Shown in pieces: positions 1 to 9,356 of a stretch of DNA of 64,000 nucleotides; the stretch's first letter is position 1, and each line of letters opens with the position of its first letter. The stretch comes from Armatimonadetes bacterium Uphvl-Ar1 (GTDB lineage: Bacteria; Armatimonadota; Fimbriimonadia; Fimbriimonadales; Fimbriimonadaceae): assembly GCA_002162075.1 (NCBI GenBank), contig CP021423.1, positions 1,550,001 to 1,614,000 of the forward strand, written 5' to 3'. The notes beneath the pieces are model-generated. The model was not told the DNA's origin. It worked only from the letters and a program-made list of their open reading frames with translations, and did not search any database. The position numbers were made by a program, and so were the translations under genes.

Positions 1-307
1 CTTACCACAACTCATCCCGAGACTTTTCAACGTCTATGAGTTCGGGCCTCCATGAAGTGTTACCTTCACTTCACCCTGGCCATGGCAAGATCACGCAGTT
101 TCGGGTCTACTGATACCGACTTGACGCTCTGTTCAAACTCGGTTTCCCTCCGGCTTCGTCGCTAAACGACTTAACCTTGCCGATACCAGTAACTCGCAGA
201 CTCATTCTGCAAAAGGCACGCCGTCACCCTTGACTGGATTACTCCAGACATGGGGCTCCGACTGTTTGTGGGTGATATGGTTTCAGGTTCTATTTCACTC
301 CCCTCCC

Positions 308-340
<33 letters not shown>

Positions 341-526
341 ATGCACTATCGGTGACAAGTTGTACTTAGCCTTTCCCGGTGGTCCGGGATGATTCACGCG
401 GAATTCCTCGTGCTCCGCGCTACTCGGGTACATCCTGAATCTGATTCGTATTTGGAGTACGGGCCTATCACCCTCTATGGAAACGCTTTCCAACGTTCTT
501 CCTCTATACTCTTCTAGTCTTCTTTT

Positions 527-596
527 CTTTATCTCTCTAACTTTAGGTGAGAATCGAATTATAAATTCAACTCGTCCCAAAGTTAGGGAGATAAAG
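527..596 (-). other. Hairpin insertion (IVS-like) in the 23S gene
   Basis: Arms 527-546 and 577-596 are inverted copies giving 18 Watson-Crick pairs, one G-U pair and one mismatch over 20 bp, around a 30-nt AU-rich loop. It sits in the part of domain I corresponding roughly to E. coli 23S nucleotides 270-330, where E. coli has a much shorter helix. Long AU-rich terminal hairpins of this kind are the classical form of intervening sequences excised by RNase III. Excision here is inference; it could simply be an extended variable helix. Confidence 0.7.
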
Positions 597-612
597 TGGA
601 TGCCCCACAACC

Positions 613-632
613 CCAGCCGGCATGCCGGCTGG
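613..632. repeat. 20-bp perfect palindrome in 23S gene
   Basis: A GC-rich perfect palindrome with 8-bp arms around CATG lies beside the hairpin insertion, in the variable part of 23S domain I. It would form a short tetraloop-capped helix in the rRNA. Confidence 0.75.
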
Positions 633-1028
633 TTTAGGCTGATCCGCGTTCGCTCGCCGCTACTGACGGAGTACCTTCGGTATCTTTTCCACTGGTTACT
701 AAGATGTTTCAGTTCACCAGGTGCCCTTGCCATGAGCTATGTATTCACTCATGCATGACGCGGCATTACCCACGCCGGGTTTCCCCATTCGGAAATCTGC
801 GGATCATCGGTTCTGTGCACCTTCTCGCAGCGTATCGTCGCTTACACGTCCTTCTTCGGCAACTTGTCCCTAGGCATTCACCATACACCCTCATTAGCTT
901 TCTTGAACTAAACTGTTCTTGAGTAGCTTCCGGTGTCTTTTACGCGCAGTCAACAAACCGCTATTCAGCTTTCAAAATGCTCTCGGCCTTTCCGGCCCCG
1001 CTTAACTTTCGTCCAGCGGCGAAGAGGA

Positions 1029-1057
1029 ACTATACCAGCCACCCCCCAGGGTGTCAA
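1029..1057 (-). promoter_or_regulatory. Sigma-70 promoter of the 23S rRNA gene
   Basis: On the minus strand a consensus -35 TTGACA (1057-1052) and a -10 TATAGT (1034-1029) are separated by exactly 17 bp. Transcription would begin near 1022 and give a leader of about 115 nt before the 23S 5' end, with a small GGCC/GGCC hairpin in the leader. It is the best consensus promoter I found in the window, as expected for a stable RNA gene. Confidence 0.9.
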
Positions 1058-1243
1058 GGACCCCCAGGAACTTTTCGGAAAACCGGGACCACTAGCTCAG
1101 CCCCCTCACAAACAATTCTACAACAAACCCGCACAATCACCAAACTTCTAGTTCAAACTTGCACTCAGACATTTAAAAGAACCCAAAGGACTATTCTTTT
1201 ATTTCCCCGTCCAAGGGACCCGACTCCAACCAACCACCTCCCA

Positions 1244-1441
1244 ATGCCCACATTTCCCGAACCGCCCGATCTCACCCAAACAACTATCTTTATCTATGTC
1301 ATTGGGATCGCCATTACCGCAGCTTCGTTGCTTTCCGGCATCAAAGACCCTTCTCAAGCCTCAAAATACATCGCCATCGGACTCGCCGCCCTGATCATCA
1401 CATATTTCATTGCCCGAGCCGTAAGTAAATCCGAGTACTAA
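1244..1441 (+). CDS. Small membrane protein (65 aa), unknown function
   Basis: This 65-aa protein has two hydrophobic segments, about residues 14-30 and 43-59, joined by a short hydrophilic loop (SGIKDPSQASKY), and a short charged C-terminus. The reading frame stays open upstream to 977, but that part is Pro/Arg/Thr-rich, overlaps the 23S promoter and looks non-coding, so ATG 1244 is chosen. There is no clear Shine-Dalgarno sequence. The gene is divergent from the 23S gene and 6 bp before the end of a convergent membrane protein. I do not recognise the family. Confidence 0.6.
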   Translation: MPTFPEPPDLTQTTIFIYVIGIAITAASLLSGIKDPSQASKYIAIGLAALIITYFIARAVSKSEY

Positions 1442-1447
1442 CCAAAC

Positions 1448-1927
1448 CTAAAAGTTTTCTTCCCAGCTCCCCTTTGGCCCCTTAACTCGCCCCCAACCCT
1501 TCTTGCGAACAAACAAAATTAAGCCGGGAACAATCAGGGCCCCCGCGACCACCGACAAAGGTGCCATCACCATCGCCCAAACATTCAGCACGCCAAACAC
1601 CGCCGGAATCAAAGCCAAAGGCAGTCCCAACAAAAGTAAACTCACCACAACTGCCCGGCGAGTCCAAGATTCATGTATCGCAAACACCAAACCGGTCAGC
1701 GTCGCCCCACCCACCATCCCTGGGATCAGACCCATCAATAACACCCCCCGAAAATCCATTTCCCCGCCCATGCCCTTGGCAAACCACAACCCGGTGATAT
1801 AGAAAGACCCGGTCAAGAGTAAACCGACCAAAAACGCCATCACCCAAAGAACCCCACCCGGAATATCATCCCCCACTAACTCCGCCACAACCTGATCCTC
1901 TGGTGATAACTCCGTTTTTTCGTCCAT
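1448..1927 (-). CDS. Four-helix membrane protein, unknown
   Basis: The 159-aa protein starts with an acidic cytosolic stretch (MDEKTELSPEDQVVAEL) and then has four predicted transmembrane helices, followed by a short basic C-terminus (VRKKGWGR). I chose ATG 1927 over the in-frame GTG at 1945 and ATG at 1936 because a TAGAAT -10 box (1940-1935) lies 7 nt upstream, fitting a leaderless transcript. It may be followed on the same strand by nothing related: the next feature left is the convergent 65-aa gene. Family not recognised. Confidence 0.7.
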   Translation of the reverse strand: MDEKTELSPEDQVVAELVGDDIPGGVLWVMAFLVGLLLTGSFYITGLWFAKGMGGEMDFRGVLLMGLIPGMVGGATLTGLVFAIHESWTRRAVVVSLLLLGLPLALIPAVFGVLNVWAMVMAPLSVVAGALIVPGLILFVRKKGWGRVKGPKGSWEENF

Positions 1928-1951
1928 CGCCTTCATTCTACGCACTCCATC

Positions 1952-2419
1952 TCAATGCATAACAAAATCACCCAGTGCCGTCTGGATCGCGTTCACCTGT
2001 CCCAAATGGTAGGTCATGTTCCAATAGTGCTGACTCACAACATCCGCCATCGACATCGTCATCCCGCCACCAAACGGCAAAACAACTTCATCATCCAGTC
2101 GATCTTCCGGAAAGTCCATTACCGCCGAACAAAGCTGCATCGTATTCACTTGCGCCAAATCAATACACTCCCCAACCGTCCGCAACCCCTCAGCCTTTTC
2201 TCGCAACTCTGAATGAAAACCAGGTGACAAAACCCCACCCCGCAACAAATGAATATGAAATTCAGGCGCAACCGCCACTTCTTGCATCATGCTGAGAGCC
2301 GAGCGCATACCCTCCGCCGGAACCCAATCCTCCTTCCCCACTGGCAAAGCCTCGACCGAGCGCACAAGATCAAGCAACGCCTTCTGTGTCTGCCGCACCA
2401 CAAAATCCTGGAGCTTCAT
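1952..2419 (-). CDS. DinB-like four-helix-bundle protein
   Basis: The 155-aa length, all-helical character and the C-terminal motif WNMTYHLGQVNAIQTALG are typical of the DinB/YfiT superfamily. In this family three histidines usually bind a divalent metal; here H131 and H138 near the C-terminus are candidates. Members include thiol-dependent transferases and stress-induced proteins, so no substrate can be assigned. A TATACT -10 box lies 8 nt before the ATG (2433-2428) without a Shine-Dalgarno sequence. A second DinB-like gene is at 29784. Confidence 0.8.
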   Translation of the reverse strand: MKLQDFVVRQTQKALLDLVRSVEALPVGKEDWVPAEGMRSALSMMQEVAVAPEFHIHLLRGGVLSPGFHSELREKAEGLRTVGECIDLAQVNTMQLCSAVMDFPEDRLDDEVVLPFGGGMTMSMADVVSQHYWNMTYHLGQVNAIQTALGDFVMH

Positions 2420-2468
2420 CGCCCATCAGTATATCTATCCCAATCCGAAAAGATGAATAATCACTCAA

Positions 2469-3089
2469 GTGTTAATCCCCCTGCTGCACTTAGTCACCAT
2501 CCAAGAACCCGATCAAACTGGCCTGCCCGTCCTCCGTCGAGTGAATGAACTCCTTTCAAGCCCAGAGAATCTGAAAGTAAACGCCATCCGCTACACCGAG
2601 TTCGCCGATGGTTCAAGAGACTACGAAGCCGAATTCATCACTTTTCGCCACAAATCAACCCACTTCCGGTTTGACTACGCAAGCTATTGGGGCGATACCC
2701 AAACTACCTTCCGCAACCCCAGTCAAACCATAAACCTCATTGATGGTCTAGAAGTCCGACTCGACTACCAGTCAACCCCATTGACCGATTTCGGAGGACT
2801 TGCCGCATCTCTACAATCCCCCATCAAAGAAATCGCTCAAATCACTGATGCGAAAAAACCCGTAATTACAATTGCGAATTCTGAATACACCAACGTTTCG
2901 TTCTCTGACTCCAAAGGTGAGCCGCTCGAAATCAGAATCCTCAAAAATGGTCAAATCGAAATCCGCTACCCCAACCCCGGATTCCCAGGCTTTCAAGAAC
3001 CAAGTTCAGCCGTTGACCTCCTCACCCTCACAAAACTAAAATCGCGCCCAAGCCTCAGCCTCTTTGAAGCCCCAAAATCAACAAGGTAA
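2469..3089 (+). CDS. Hypothetical exported protein (206 aa)
   Basis: The only start giving the full open frame is GTG 2469, which yields a very short hydrophobic leader (about residues 2-11) with no basic residue, a style repeated in several other genes of this window. The rest looks like a beta-rich periplasmic or surface protein with many alternating polar and hydrophobic residues. No catalytic motif is visible. The stop is 18 bp before tRNA-Met. I do not recognise the family. Confidence 0.65.
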   Translation: MLIPLLHLVTIQEPDQTGLPVLRRVNELLSSPENLKVNAIRYTEFADGSRDYEAEFITFRHKSTHFRFDYASYWGDTQTTFRNPSQTINLIDGLEVRLDYQSTPLTDFGGLAASLQSPIKEIAQITDAKKPVITIANSEYTNVSFSDSKGEPLEIRILKNGQIEIRYPNPGFPGFQEPSSAVDLLTLTKLKSRPSLSLFEAPKSTR

Positions 3090-3107
3090 CATCAGCCCCG
3101 TAGCCGC

Positions 3108-3183
3108 GGGAGTGTAGCTCAGTGGTTAGAGCAGGAGGCTCATAATCTCTTGGTCGTGGGTTCGAGTCCCACCGCTCCCACCA
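3108..3183 (+). tRNA. tRNA-Met (CAT), elongator type
   Basis: A full cloverleaf of 76 nt with encoded CCA: acceptor GGGAGTG/CGCTCCC, D-arm GCTC/GAGC, anticodon loop CTCATAA (anticodon 3141-3143), and T-arm GTGGG/CCCAC. The first pair is G-C, which argues against initiator tRNA, since that usually has an unpaired first base. A CAT anticodon can also belong to tRNA-Ile2 (lysidine-modified), which I cannot exclude by eye. Confidence 0.93.
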
Positions 3184-3669
3184 TCAATACTCAAGCTTGA
3201 ATTTTCTCAAATCTTCTTCATCTGACTCAATTTCTTCAAAACCTGTGCTGAGCAACAAATGTCCAGATCGAACGTTTTCAACTGAGCAATTTGCCTCTAG
3301 GCGGTCGACCACAGAACCGCGCAAATCTTCGATCATGGCAATCAACGCCTCGCGTGCAAACCCAAAACCCTGAAACTCTGGCAACAACGCGTACCAAACT
3401 GTTGCGCCACCATTCTCATGCACAAACCCAATTCTTCCCAAAAACACTCCGTCCTTCACAATCGCAAACTCTTGCCACTTCGGGAACGATTCAGAACTCC
3501 AACTCTCCTCTGATTCATCACAATACGCCTTTGCCTTTTCCAGGGTCATCGGAGGATAGTCCTGATAACGATTCACTTCTAAGTCCGATTCAAGCCGGTA
3601 GAGTTCATCAGCATGGTCAACCCCGAGAGGGGTCAAAAAGATGCGTTCGCCAACAATCCTTCTCTTCAA
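3184..3669 (-). CDS. GNAT family N-acetyltransferase (RimJ/RimL-like)
   Basis: The 161-aa protein has the GNAT layout: an N-terminal strand with TPLGVDHADELYRL, a central strand pair (FAIVKDGVFLGRIGFV) and an acetyl-CoA-binding motif A region around PEFQGFGFAREAL (Q-x-x-G-x-A type). The end (ENVRSGHLLLSTGFEEI) matches the usual motif B (N-x-x-S-x-x-L-x-x-x-G-F-x). It probably transfers an acetyl group to an N-terminal or small-molecule amine; the substrate is unknown. Its first codons overlap the upstream SUFU-like gene by 4 bp, so the two are translationally coupled. Its stop abuts the CCA end of tRNA-Met. Confidence 0.88.
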   Translation of the reverse strand: MKRRIVGERIFLTPLGVDHADELYRLESDLEVNRYQDYPPMTLEKAKAYCDESEESWSSESFPKWQEFAIVKDGVFLGRIGFVHENGGATVWYALLPEFQGFGFAREALIAMIEDLRGSVVDRLEANCSVENVRSGHLLLSTGFEEIESDEEDLRKFKLEY

Positions 3670-4322
3670 ATCAACAAACTTCCCCGCCCGACATCAACCA
3701 CAAACAACTCCTCCAGCCGAGCCCCTCGCCTCCCCAATTCCGCCCAGAACCCATGCGCATCCGGATGGTGGATTTTTAACTCTGTTTCATCCGGCAAAAG
3801 CGGAACCAAAAGCATCGGCAAAATCTCCTCCCCACTCGAAACCCGGATCGATCCAAATTCTTGCCCCAAAACTCCTATGTCCAAGCTCATCAATGCATCA
3901 AACCGAGTCCCCGGCGCCGGGGATCCTTCCGCGCTAAACGGCATTGACAAGAAAGGTCGAACTGAAAACCCATCCGTCACATGAACCCTTGCCCACATTT
4001 TCAAATTCCGGATCGGCCAATAGTTTTCCTCCTCTTCCAAATCTTCCAAATTCCAATCCGACTTCAAGAACATCACCATCTCCCCAAAAGGAATCTCGCC
4101 CTTCATTCTCTTCATCGACATCCCCGTCGTAAAGAGCACAATATGATCACATTTCTCATTGGGCATGATTCGATGAACATCAATATGAACTTCATCAGAT
4201 ACAAGTTCGTGGAATACGTAATCAACTGGCCCGAACCGTTCCTCATAGTAAGCTGGAACGTCCTCCATCAAAACTTCAAGTGCAACCCCTTTTTTGCCAA
4301 ACAGCCTCGACAGAAATCCCAT
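3666..4322 (-). CDS. Suppressor-of-fused-like domain protein
   Basis: The 218-aa protein contains the bacterial SUFU-like signature: an N-terminal helix/strand section with VDVHRIMPNEKCDHIVLFT-like sequence, followed by TTGMSMKRM, and later LPLLPDETELKI. Bacterial relatives are cytosolic proteins often found in immunity or toxin-neighbour clusters and in operons with small enzymes; no catalytic function is established. It is the first gene of a pair with the GNAT gene (4-bp overlap). The residues FLSRLFGKKG at the N-terminus look basic and may contact membrane or nucleic acid. Confidence 0.7.
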   Translation of the reverse strand: MGFLSRLFGKKGVALEVLMEDVPAYYEERFGPVDYVFHELVSDEVHIDVHRIMPNEKCDHIVLFTTGMSMKRMKGEIPFGEMVMFLKSDWNLEDLEEEENYWPIRNLKMWARVHVTDGFSVRPFLSMPFSAEGSPAPGTRFDALMSLDIGVLGQEFGSIRVSSGEEILPMLLVPLLPDETELKIHHPDAHGFWAELGRRGARLEELFVVDVGRGSLLI

Positions 4323-4353
4323 ATCCCGTCATACCAAAGTTACGATTCAAACG

Positions 4354-4815
4354 TCAACATTCGCACGAAACTTGTGGGGGCACATCTGGCAATATCTCCG
4401 CCAATGCTCCAACCCCGCTGCGGATCAAATCCGCTCTATCCTTTTCAATCCCGAGTAACCGACTATCAACCACCTGGTTGATCGCCTCCACACCAATCCG
4501 CAAGGCTTCCTCACCCTGCTCCGTCCTTGATAGCCGAAACCGTCGTCGATCCAACTGATCAACCCTTCGTTCAATAAGCCCCGAATCCTCCAAATCCTTG
4601 AGCATGTGGCTAACCGTAGGCGATGGTGCCCGCATCACATCCGCCAAGCCCGCTGGAGTATCAACAACGTCCAGCAATGCCAAAAGTACAATTCGTTTCT
4701 GATGTAATCCCATCGGCTCCAAAACCCCATCAACTTCGTCAAATACCACCGTCAGAAACGTCCAGACCACTCGGATCATATCCCAACCAGTATTTTCGTC
4801 TTGAATCTTTTTCAC
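4354..4815 (-). CDS. MarR family transcriptional regulator
   Basis: With GTG 4815 as start, the protein has 153 aa, the usual MarR length. The start is supported by an AAGG sequence 7 nt upstream and by its position just short of the divergent gene. The winged-helix core is visible: helix-turn-helix TPAGLADVMRAPSPTVSHMLKDLEDSGL and wing RRVDQLDRRRFRLSRTEQG (D-x-R-x-x-x-L-T type). It is separated by 39 bp from the divergent SDR-type gene at 4855, the standard arrangement for a MarR protein controlling its neighbour. The ligand is unknown. Confidence 0.9.
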   Translation of the reverse strand: MKKIQDENTGWDMIRVVWTFLTVVFDEVDGVLEPMGLHQKRIVLLALLDVVDTPAGLADVMRAPSPTVSHMLKDLEDSGLIERRVDQLDRRRFRLSRTEQGEEALRIGVEAINQVVDSRLLGIEKDRADLIRSGVGALAEILPDVPPQVSCEC

Positions 4816-4854
4816 AATGAAACCTTTTGGGGCACTCCCACGTTTATTTTCATT

Positions 4855-5853
4855 ATGAAGATATTCATCACAGGCGCAACCGGACTCCTCGGAACTAACA
4901 CTGTCAAATCCGCTCTTGCCCACGGTCACGAAGTCATCGCCCTCGCTCGCGATCCCGAAAAAGCCCGCCGCGTCCTCCCCCAAGTGCCAGAAGTCACATT
5001 CGTTTCCGGCGACATCAGCGATCCTGAGCCATGGCTTACTGAGCTAAACAATGCAGACTGGGTCATTCATGCCGCCGCATATTTCCGGGAATACTTCCAC
5101 CCCGGAGACCATTCCCAAACCCTCAAAAAGCTCAACGTGGACTTTCCTCTCCAACTCATTCGAGCCTGCGAAAAATCGGGAGTGAACAAGATCCTCGTAG
5201 TATCCAGTTCTGGCGCCCTATCCCCCTATCCAGACGGCAGGCCCGCCGACGACCAAGGTCACATCGCCAGCCGTATTCCCGGTCAGCTCTACTTCGAAAG
5301 CAAGGCCGAAATGGAAATCGCTATCTCATCCCTCAACCCCAAACCCGCCCTCCCCGTCATCATCGCCCGACCCGGCTGGATGTTCGGACCCGAAGATTCC
5401 GGCCCAACCACTGCCGGAGAAATGGTCACCCAGATCTTCAACACCAAAAAGTTTCAGATGATCGCCGGTAAGCCCCAACACATCGCCGACGCCCGGGATG
5501 TCGCCGAAGGACTGATCCGCGCCCTCGAAACGTATGAGGAGTCCACCGCCATCAACCTCGTCGGTAAAGAAATTTCGGTAATCGAAGCCATCAAAGAAAT
5601 TGCCAAGAATGTCCCTGGCGCCAAAGTTGAAGAAGTTCCCTACCCCGCCGCAATGTTCCTGAGCACAATTCTTGAACCTATTTGCAAACTCCAAGGCAAA
5701 TCCAATCCCATCCCAAAAGCAGGGCTCATCACCTTGAACTCCCCTCATCCTATCGAATCAAAGAAGTACAAAGAGCTCGGCATCTCATGGCGACCATTTT
5801 CCGAAACCGCCCGGGACACGGTCGCCTATTTTGGCGCTAAGAATTCAATGTAA
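4855..5853 (+). CDS. NAD(P)-dependent epimerase/dehydratase (extended SDR)
   Basis: The 332-aa protein begins with the Rossmann motif MKIFITGATGLLGTN (G-x-x-G-x-x-G). Catalytic residues of extended SDRs follow: SSSGAL for the serine and YFESK for the Y-x-x-x-K pair, then ARPGWMFGP, typical of the nucleotide-sugar epimerase/ dihydroflavonol reductase-like branch. Substrate unknown. A frame open to 4801 exists, but ATG 4855 begins exactly at the conserved N-terminus. It is divergent from the marR-type gene 39 bp away, which likely regulates it. Confidence 0.9.
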   Translation: MKIFITGATGLLGTNTVKSALAHGHEVIALARDPEKARRVLPQVPEVTFVSGDISDPEPWLTELNNADWVIHAAAYFREYFHPGDHSQTLKKLNVDFPLQLIRACEKSGVNKILVVSSSGALSPYPDGRPADDQGHIASRIPGQLYFESKAEMEIAISSLNPKPALPVIIARPGWMFGPEDSGPTTAGEMVTQIFNTKKFQMIAGKPQHIADARDVAEGLIRALETYEESTAINLVGKEISVIEAIKEIAKNVPGAKVEEVPYPAAMFLSTILEPICKLQGKSNPIPKAGLITLNSPHPIESKKYKELGISWRPFSETARDTVAYFGAKNSM

Positions 5854-5888
5854 CCACGAAAATCTTCGCCACCGTCTCATCACCACCG

Positions 5889-7550
5889 ATGAAATGGATT
5901 CTCCTTGGTCTCGCTCTTCTCACTCAAATGGCTCTCGCCCAAGGGGGAAGCATCGCTGGACAAGGAAACTCCATTGGCTCCGAGCCAGCCGTCGGCGATA
6001 CCCAAACCTACAATCTCATTCTCACACCCGGACAAAAGGGAGAACTTCCAATTGAGGCCGAACCAAATGACGTGATCATCGCCGACGTGAACAGTCAATC
6101 ATTCGACCCTGCCGTCGAACTCGTTGACGAATCCGGGAAAGTCTTAGCCACAAACGACGACATTGCCAACGGAAATCAATCGGCTCGCATCCTCAAGCGT
6201 CTTCCGGTCAAAGGCAAATTCAAAATCCTCGTCAGCGGGTTCAAAGGTGCCGCGGGTGGGAGTTTCTCCCTGACCGTTCGAAAATTCAATGCACCGCTTA
6301 TGGCCTCATCAAGCGAATCATCCCGATTCGCCCGCGACACGGCAACCTGGCGAGCAGTTTTGATCAAGAAAGACGTGCCCACGGTAATCAGCTACTTCAA
6401 TGCCAGTCGCACTGTCCCGACAGGATTCGATTCAAACGGGCTTCCCCTCAATAATCGCCCAGACTCTCGGCTCGTCCCCAGCGGCGGACGCTTTACCGTA
6501 ACCTCTCCCATAGATCAAGAAATTTACGTTCTCATTCCTCAAAGTGGTTGGGAAAACTTCACCTTGGATGCACTTCCCGTGGAGGTTCGAGACATCTCAA
6601 TCGGATCAACCAGCGAAGGATCTCTCCCCCGAAGTCAATCAATCTCTTACCGATTTCGCGCCGAAGCGGGAGCCCTGCTCAGATCAATCGCTGGTTCCCG
6701 AAGCACCAAGTTCAATGTCAGCCTGCGACCAATTCAATTTGACAATCCCGACCAAGCCATGCCGCCTACGTTTCTCCCCGCTCAATCCAAAAACACCAAC
6801 CTCAGCACATTCTTCATCCACCACTCCGGAACTTATGAAGCCGTCGTTTCGCACGACGAACAGGCACCTCAGCCCATCGAATTCCAAGTGATCAACTTTG
6901 CCCGCCCTTGGACAACCAACTCGATTTCAGAGTCCTTACCCATCGGCGAAAATCTCTATTACCGCTGGACTCTTCCCATCGGAGTTCTCCTAGACCTCAC
7001 TGCCGTCAGCAACACATTTGATGCGGATATCACTCTTTATTCCCCCGAGGGTTTTGTCATCGCCGACGAGGACGATCAGAGCGACTCTCTCAATCCCTCC
7101 CATCAACGACTCATTACCCAGCCCGGTGACTACATCGTAAGAATCGGGTCACACGGAAACGGCGGTGGCGGAGAATTCACCCTGACCCAATCCATCACTC
7201 GCCCAACTGCGTTTTCATCTGGCACCGAATTTGGCGTTCTCACTGCAAAGCCTGAACTCCAGTTGATATCTGCAACCGCCGGTGAATTCTTCTACTTAAC
7301 CTTAGAATCATCGAACCCCAACACCGCGATTCAAATTTTTCAACCTAACGGCGAGCAACTCCAAACAACGACAATCACCGAGCCAACCGGACGACGACTG
7401 ATCCTCGTCAATCCTCGTGCGAGCGGAGACCATCTCATCCTCATCTCAAGTCGCGAGTCCAACGCGCAAGTCAAGCTAACAAAGGTCAAGATCGGTTCGT
7501 TGAGCGAATTCGCAGACCTGCCGCCGCCATCTCAGACTTCAAGTCACTAA
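5889..7550 (+). CDS. Secreted protein with PPC-type beta-sandwich domains
   Basis: A 553-aa protein with a normal signal peptide ([18 protein letters not shown]). At about residues 40-133 and again at 345-440 it has pre-peptidase C-terminal (PPC)-like domains: both carry the pattern of F/DADI-x-L-Y-x-x-x-G-x-x-x-A-x-x-D-D followed by G-x-Y/F-x-I-x-V/I-x-G/S. No protease domain is seen, so it is probably a surface or secreted binding protein. Its last 65 bp overlap the 3' end of the convergent hisF gene, which may restrict both sequences. It starts 35 bp after the SDR gene and could share its transcript. Confidence 0.8.
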   Translation: MKWILLGLALLTQMALAQGGSIAGQGNSIGSEPAVGDTQTYNLILTPGQKGELPIEAEPNDVIIADVNSQSFDPAVELVDESGKVLATNDDIANGNQSARILKRLPVKGKFKILVSGFKGAAGGSFSLTVRKFNAPLMASSSESSRFARDTATWRAVLIKKDVPTVISYFNASRTVPTGFDSNGLPLNNRPDSRLVPSGGRFTVTSPIDQEIYVLIPQSGWENFTLDALPVEVRDISIGSTSEGSLPRSQSISYRFRAEAGALLRSIAGSRSTKFNVSLRPIQFDNPDQAMPPTFLPAQSKNTNLSTFFIHHSGTYEAVVSHDEQAPQPIEFQVINFARPWTTNSISESLPIGENLYYRWTLPIGVLLDLTAVSNTFDADITLYSPEGFVIADEDDQSDSLNPSHQRLITQPGDYIVRIGSHGNGGGGEFTLTQSITRPTAFSSGTEFGVLTAKPELQLISATAGEFFYLTLESSNPNTAIQIFQPNGEQLQTTTITEPTGRRLILVNPRASGDHLILISSRESNAQVKLTKVKIGSLSEFADLPPPSQTSSH

Positions 7551-8253
7551 TCCGAGCAACTCCATCGTGAAGAATCCCGGCTAACAAGACCGCATCGGCT
7601 CGCCCTTCTCTCACCGCGTCCACCATGTGCCCTGCGTGCCCTGCTCCACCGCTCGCAATCACTGGGACGTCAACCGCTTCGCTGACTGCTCGGGTCAGGT
7701 CTAAGTCATAACCTGCACGTGTCCCATCTCCGTCCATAGAAGTCAGCAAGATTTCTCCCGCCCCTAACTTAACAACTTCCTGAGCCCACTCAATCACGTC
7801 ACGGCCCGTATCTTTTCGTCCTCCGTGAACAAACGCATTCCAAGATTCCCCACATTGCTTCGCATCAATCGCCACGACCACACATTGAGCACCGAACATT
7901 TCCGCCGACTCTCGAACTAGTTCCGGACGTGCGACTGCCGCCGAATTCAAGCTCACTTTATCTGCTCCCACCAAGAGCGCCGCTCGGATATCTTCTACCG
8001 TCTGCAATCCGCCCCCTACCGTGAATGGAATAAAGACTTCCCGCGCCACTTTCTCAGCTAAATCAATCACCGCTGGGCGCCCTTCATGACTCGCTGTAAT
8101 ATCAAGAAAGACAAGCTCATCTGCGCCTTCCGTATCATAAAAGCGCGCCAGTTCAACCGGATCGCCCGCGTCACGAATGCCCACAAAATTCGTTCCCTTA
8201 ACGACTCGGCCATCCCGAATATCCAAGCAAGGAATCAAACGCACACTCGTCAA
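7486..8253 (-). CDS. hisF: Imidazole glycerol phosphate synthase subunit HisF
   Basis: The 255-aa TIM-barrel protein has the HisF landmarks: [14 protein letters not shown] with the catalytic Asp11-type residue, [31 protein letters not shown] with the second catalytic Asp, and ASGGAGH for phosphate binding. HisF uses ammonia delivered by HisH to make imidazole glycerol phosphate and AICAR in histidine biosynthesis. No hisH or other his gene is nearby. It is the last gene of a three-gene minus-strand operon with 4-bp overlaps, and its 3' end overlaps a convergent gene by 65 bp. Confidence 0.97.
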   Translation of the reverse strand: MTSVRLIPCLDIRDGRVVKGTNFVGIRDAGDPVELARFYDTEGADELVFLDITASHEGRPAVIDLAEKVAREVFIPFTVGGGLQTVEDIRAALLVGADKVSLNSAAVARPELVRESAEMFGAQCVVVAIDAKQCGESWNAFVHGGRKDTGRDVIEWAQEVVKLGAGEILLTSMDGDGTRAGYDLDLTRAVSEAVDVPVIASGGAGHAGHMVDAVREGRADAVLLAGILHDGVARISDLKSEMAAAGLRIRSTNRS

Positions 8254-9098
8254 GAAACCACCATCCGCCGGGTCACACTCACGCGACGGCCAATCGCATC
8301 TCGATTCCCAAAAGACAAAACGAAGACGTCCCCATATTCATCAAATTCAAACGGCCCCTCGTCTTCCGGATTCCGGAATAAATGAAAAGCAAGCCGGGTC
8401 AACAACCCTACCATCAACACTTCTCGGTCGTCCTCCTGCGGATCAGTCCGCAACTCATCAAATCCAATCTTTCGCAAACCGAACGTTCGAGCATAGCTAC
8501 CCTCTTCATCCGACTTCCATCCCACCCGCAAATGGAATTCCGGTCGCTCACAATTTCCCTGTTTCTCCAACATTTCGCGATACTCCTCCGCAAGCCATAA
8601 CTTCTCAGAAACATGATCAAACACCACCCGCCCCCCCATTTTCTCGCTCAATGCATCCACCATATGCGGCACAAACTGCAAATGGCGCAAATCCTTCAAC
8701 CGCGCTTCACTCGCATACCGCACCTTCACCAAGCTCGCACAACTCGCTAATCGCGACAGAATCTCCTTCGTTGGCTCCACATCCTCTTCAAACAAATCGG
8801 GTCGGAAGAATGTAGGATTCTTTTCCTTGAGGGCAACTGCCGTATGCACTCGAACATCGGTGAAGAGCAACCCCTCTCTCGCGCCAATGCAAGGTCTCCC
8901 CGGCTTGTTGTGCGGATTACTGCTGATCATCCGATCCATAAGCTCCGCTTGGTCAGGAAGTTGACGATCATTCGTAAAAACCCAATATTCAGTCAACGAG
9001 AGGAACCCTGCTTCACGTCGACCAACAAAAGCCCGCCAAGCCAGCAACCCCACAATCGACCCTAACGTTAAGAGAACGACTGCCCAGACCCAGATCAT
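8250..9098 (-). CDS. Single-pass membrane-anchored protein, unknown
   Basis: A 282-aa protein with one N-terminal transmembrane segment (about residues 3-21) followed by [10 protein letters not shown] and a long soluble domain rich in charged residues. The soluble part has no recognisable motif; it is probably cytoplasmic by the positive-inside rule, since the basic residues follow the helix. It overlaps hisF by 4 bp (ATGA) and the upstream 73-aa gene by 4 bp, so the three are cotranslated, but the link to histidine synthesis is unclear. Confidence 0.75.
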   Translation of the reverse strand: MIWVWAVVLLTLGSIVGLLAWRAFVGRREAGFLSLTEYWVFTNDRQLPDQAELMDRMISSNPHNKPGRPCIGAREGLLFTDVRVHTAVALKEKNPTFFRPDLFEEDVEPTKEILSRLASCASLVKVRYASEARLKDLRHLQFVPHMVDALSEKMGGRVVFDHVSEKLWLAEEYREMLEKQGNCERPEFHLRVGWKSDEEGSYARTFGLRKIGFDELRTDPQEDDREVLMVGLLTRLAFHLFRNPEDEGPFEFDEYGDVFVLSFGNRDAIGRRVSVTRRMVVS

Positions 9099-9316
9099 TC
9101 AGGCATAACTCCAGTTGACCAATTTGTTGCAAGTTCAACTTCTTCCGGGGTCAAATAAGTCCAACACACTCCACAAATTCCTGCCTCATTAACTGCCGGA
9201 TCGCGGCACAGCAAACACCGATCAATCCTGACTGCATCACGCACCATTTTTGCCTGAGTCAAAACCCAGGTCAACTGCTCGCGAGGAACCCCCTCCGGAT
9301 TGATGCGCCCATCCAC
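9095..9316 (-). CDS. Small protein with paired CxxC motifs (possible zinc ribbon)
   Basis: The 73-aa protein holds CLLC and CGVC separated by ten residues, a spacing that suits a small treble-clef or zinc ribbon. The start is GTG 9316: a TAGAAT -10 box (9328-9323) lies exactly 6 nt upstream, consistent with a leaderless mRNA. It opens the operon with the membrane-anchored gene and hisF. No family recognised; protein-protein or nucleic-acid binding is possible. Confidence 0.7.
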   Translation of the reverse strand: MDGRINPEGVPREQLTWVLTQAKMVRDAVRIDRCLLCRDPAVNEAGICGVCWTYLTPEEVELATNWSTGVMPE

Positions 9317-9344
9317 CGTTCGATTCTACTCCCCACCGTATGGG

Positions 9345-9350
9345 TAACCT
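9345..9350 (+). promoter_or_regulatory. -10 box of leaderless xth transcript
   Basis: TAACCT sits 6 nt before ATG 9357 and there is no Shine-Dalgarno sequence between them. Only 28 bp separate this start from the divergent start at 9316. Confidence 0.5.
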
Positions 9351-9356
9351 GCCCCA

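Noticed and set aside
3108-3183. Initiator tRNA-fMet
   Set aside because: The first pair is G-C with a normal acceptor stem, whereas bacterial initiators usually lack that pair.
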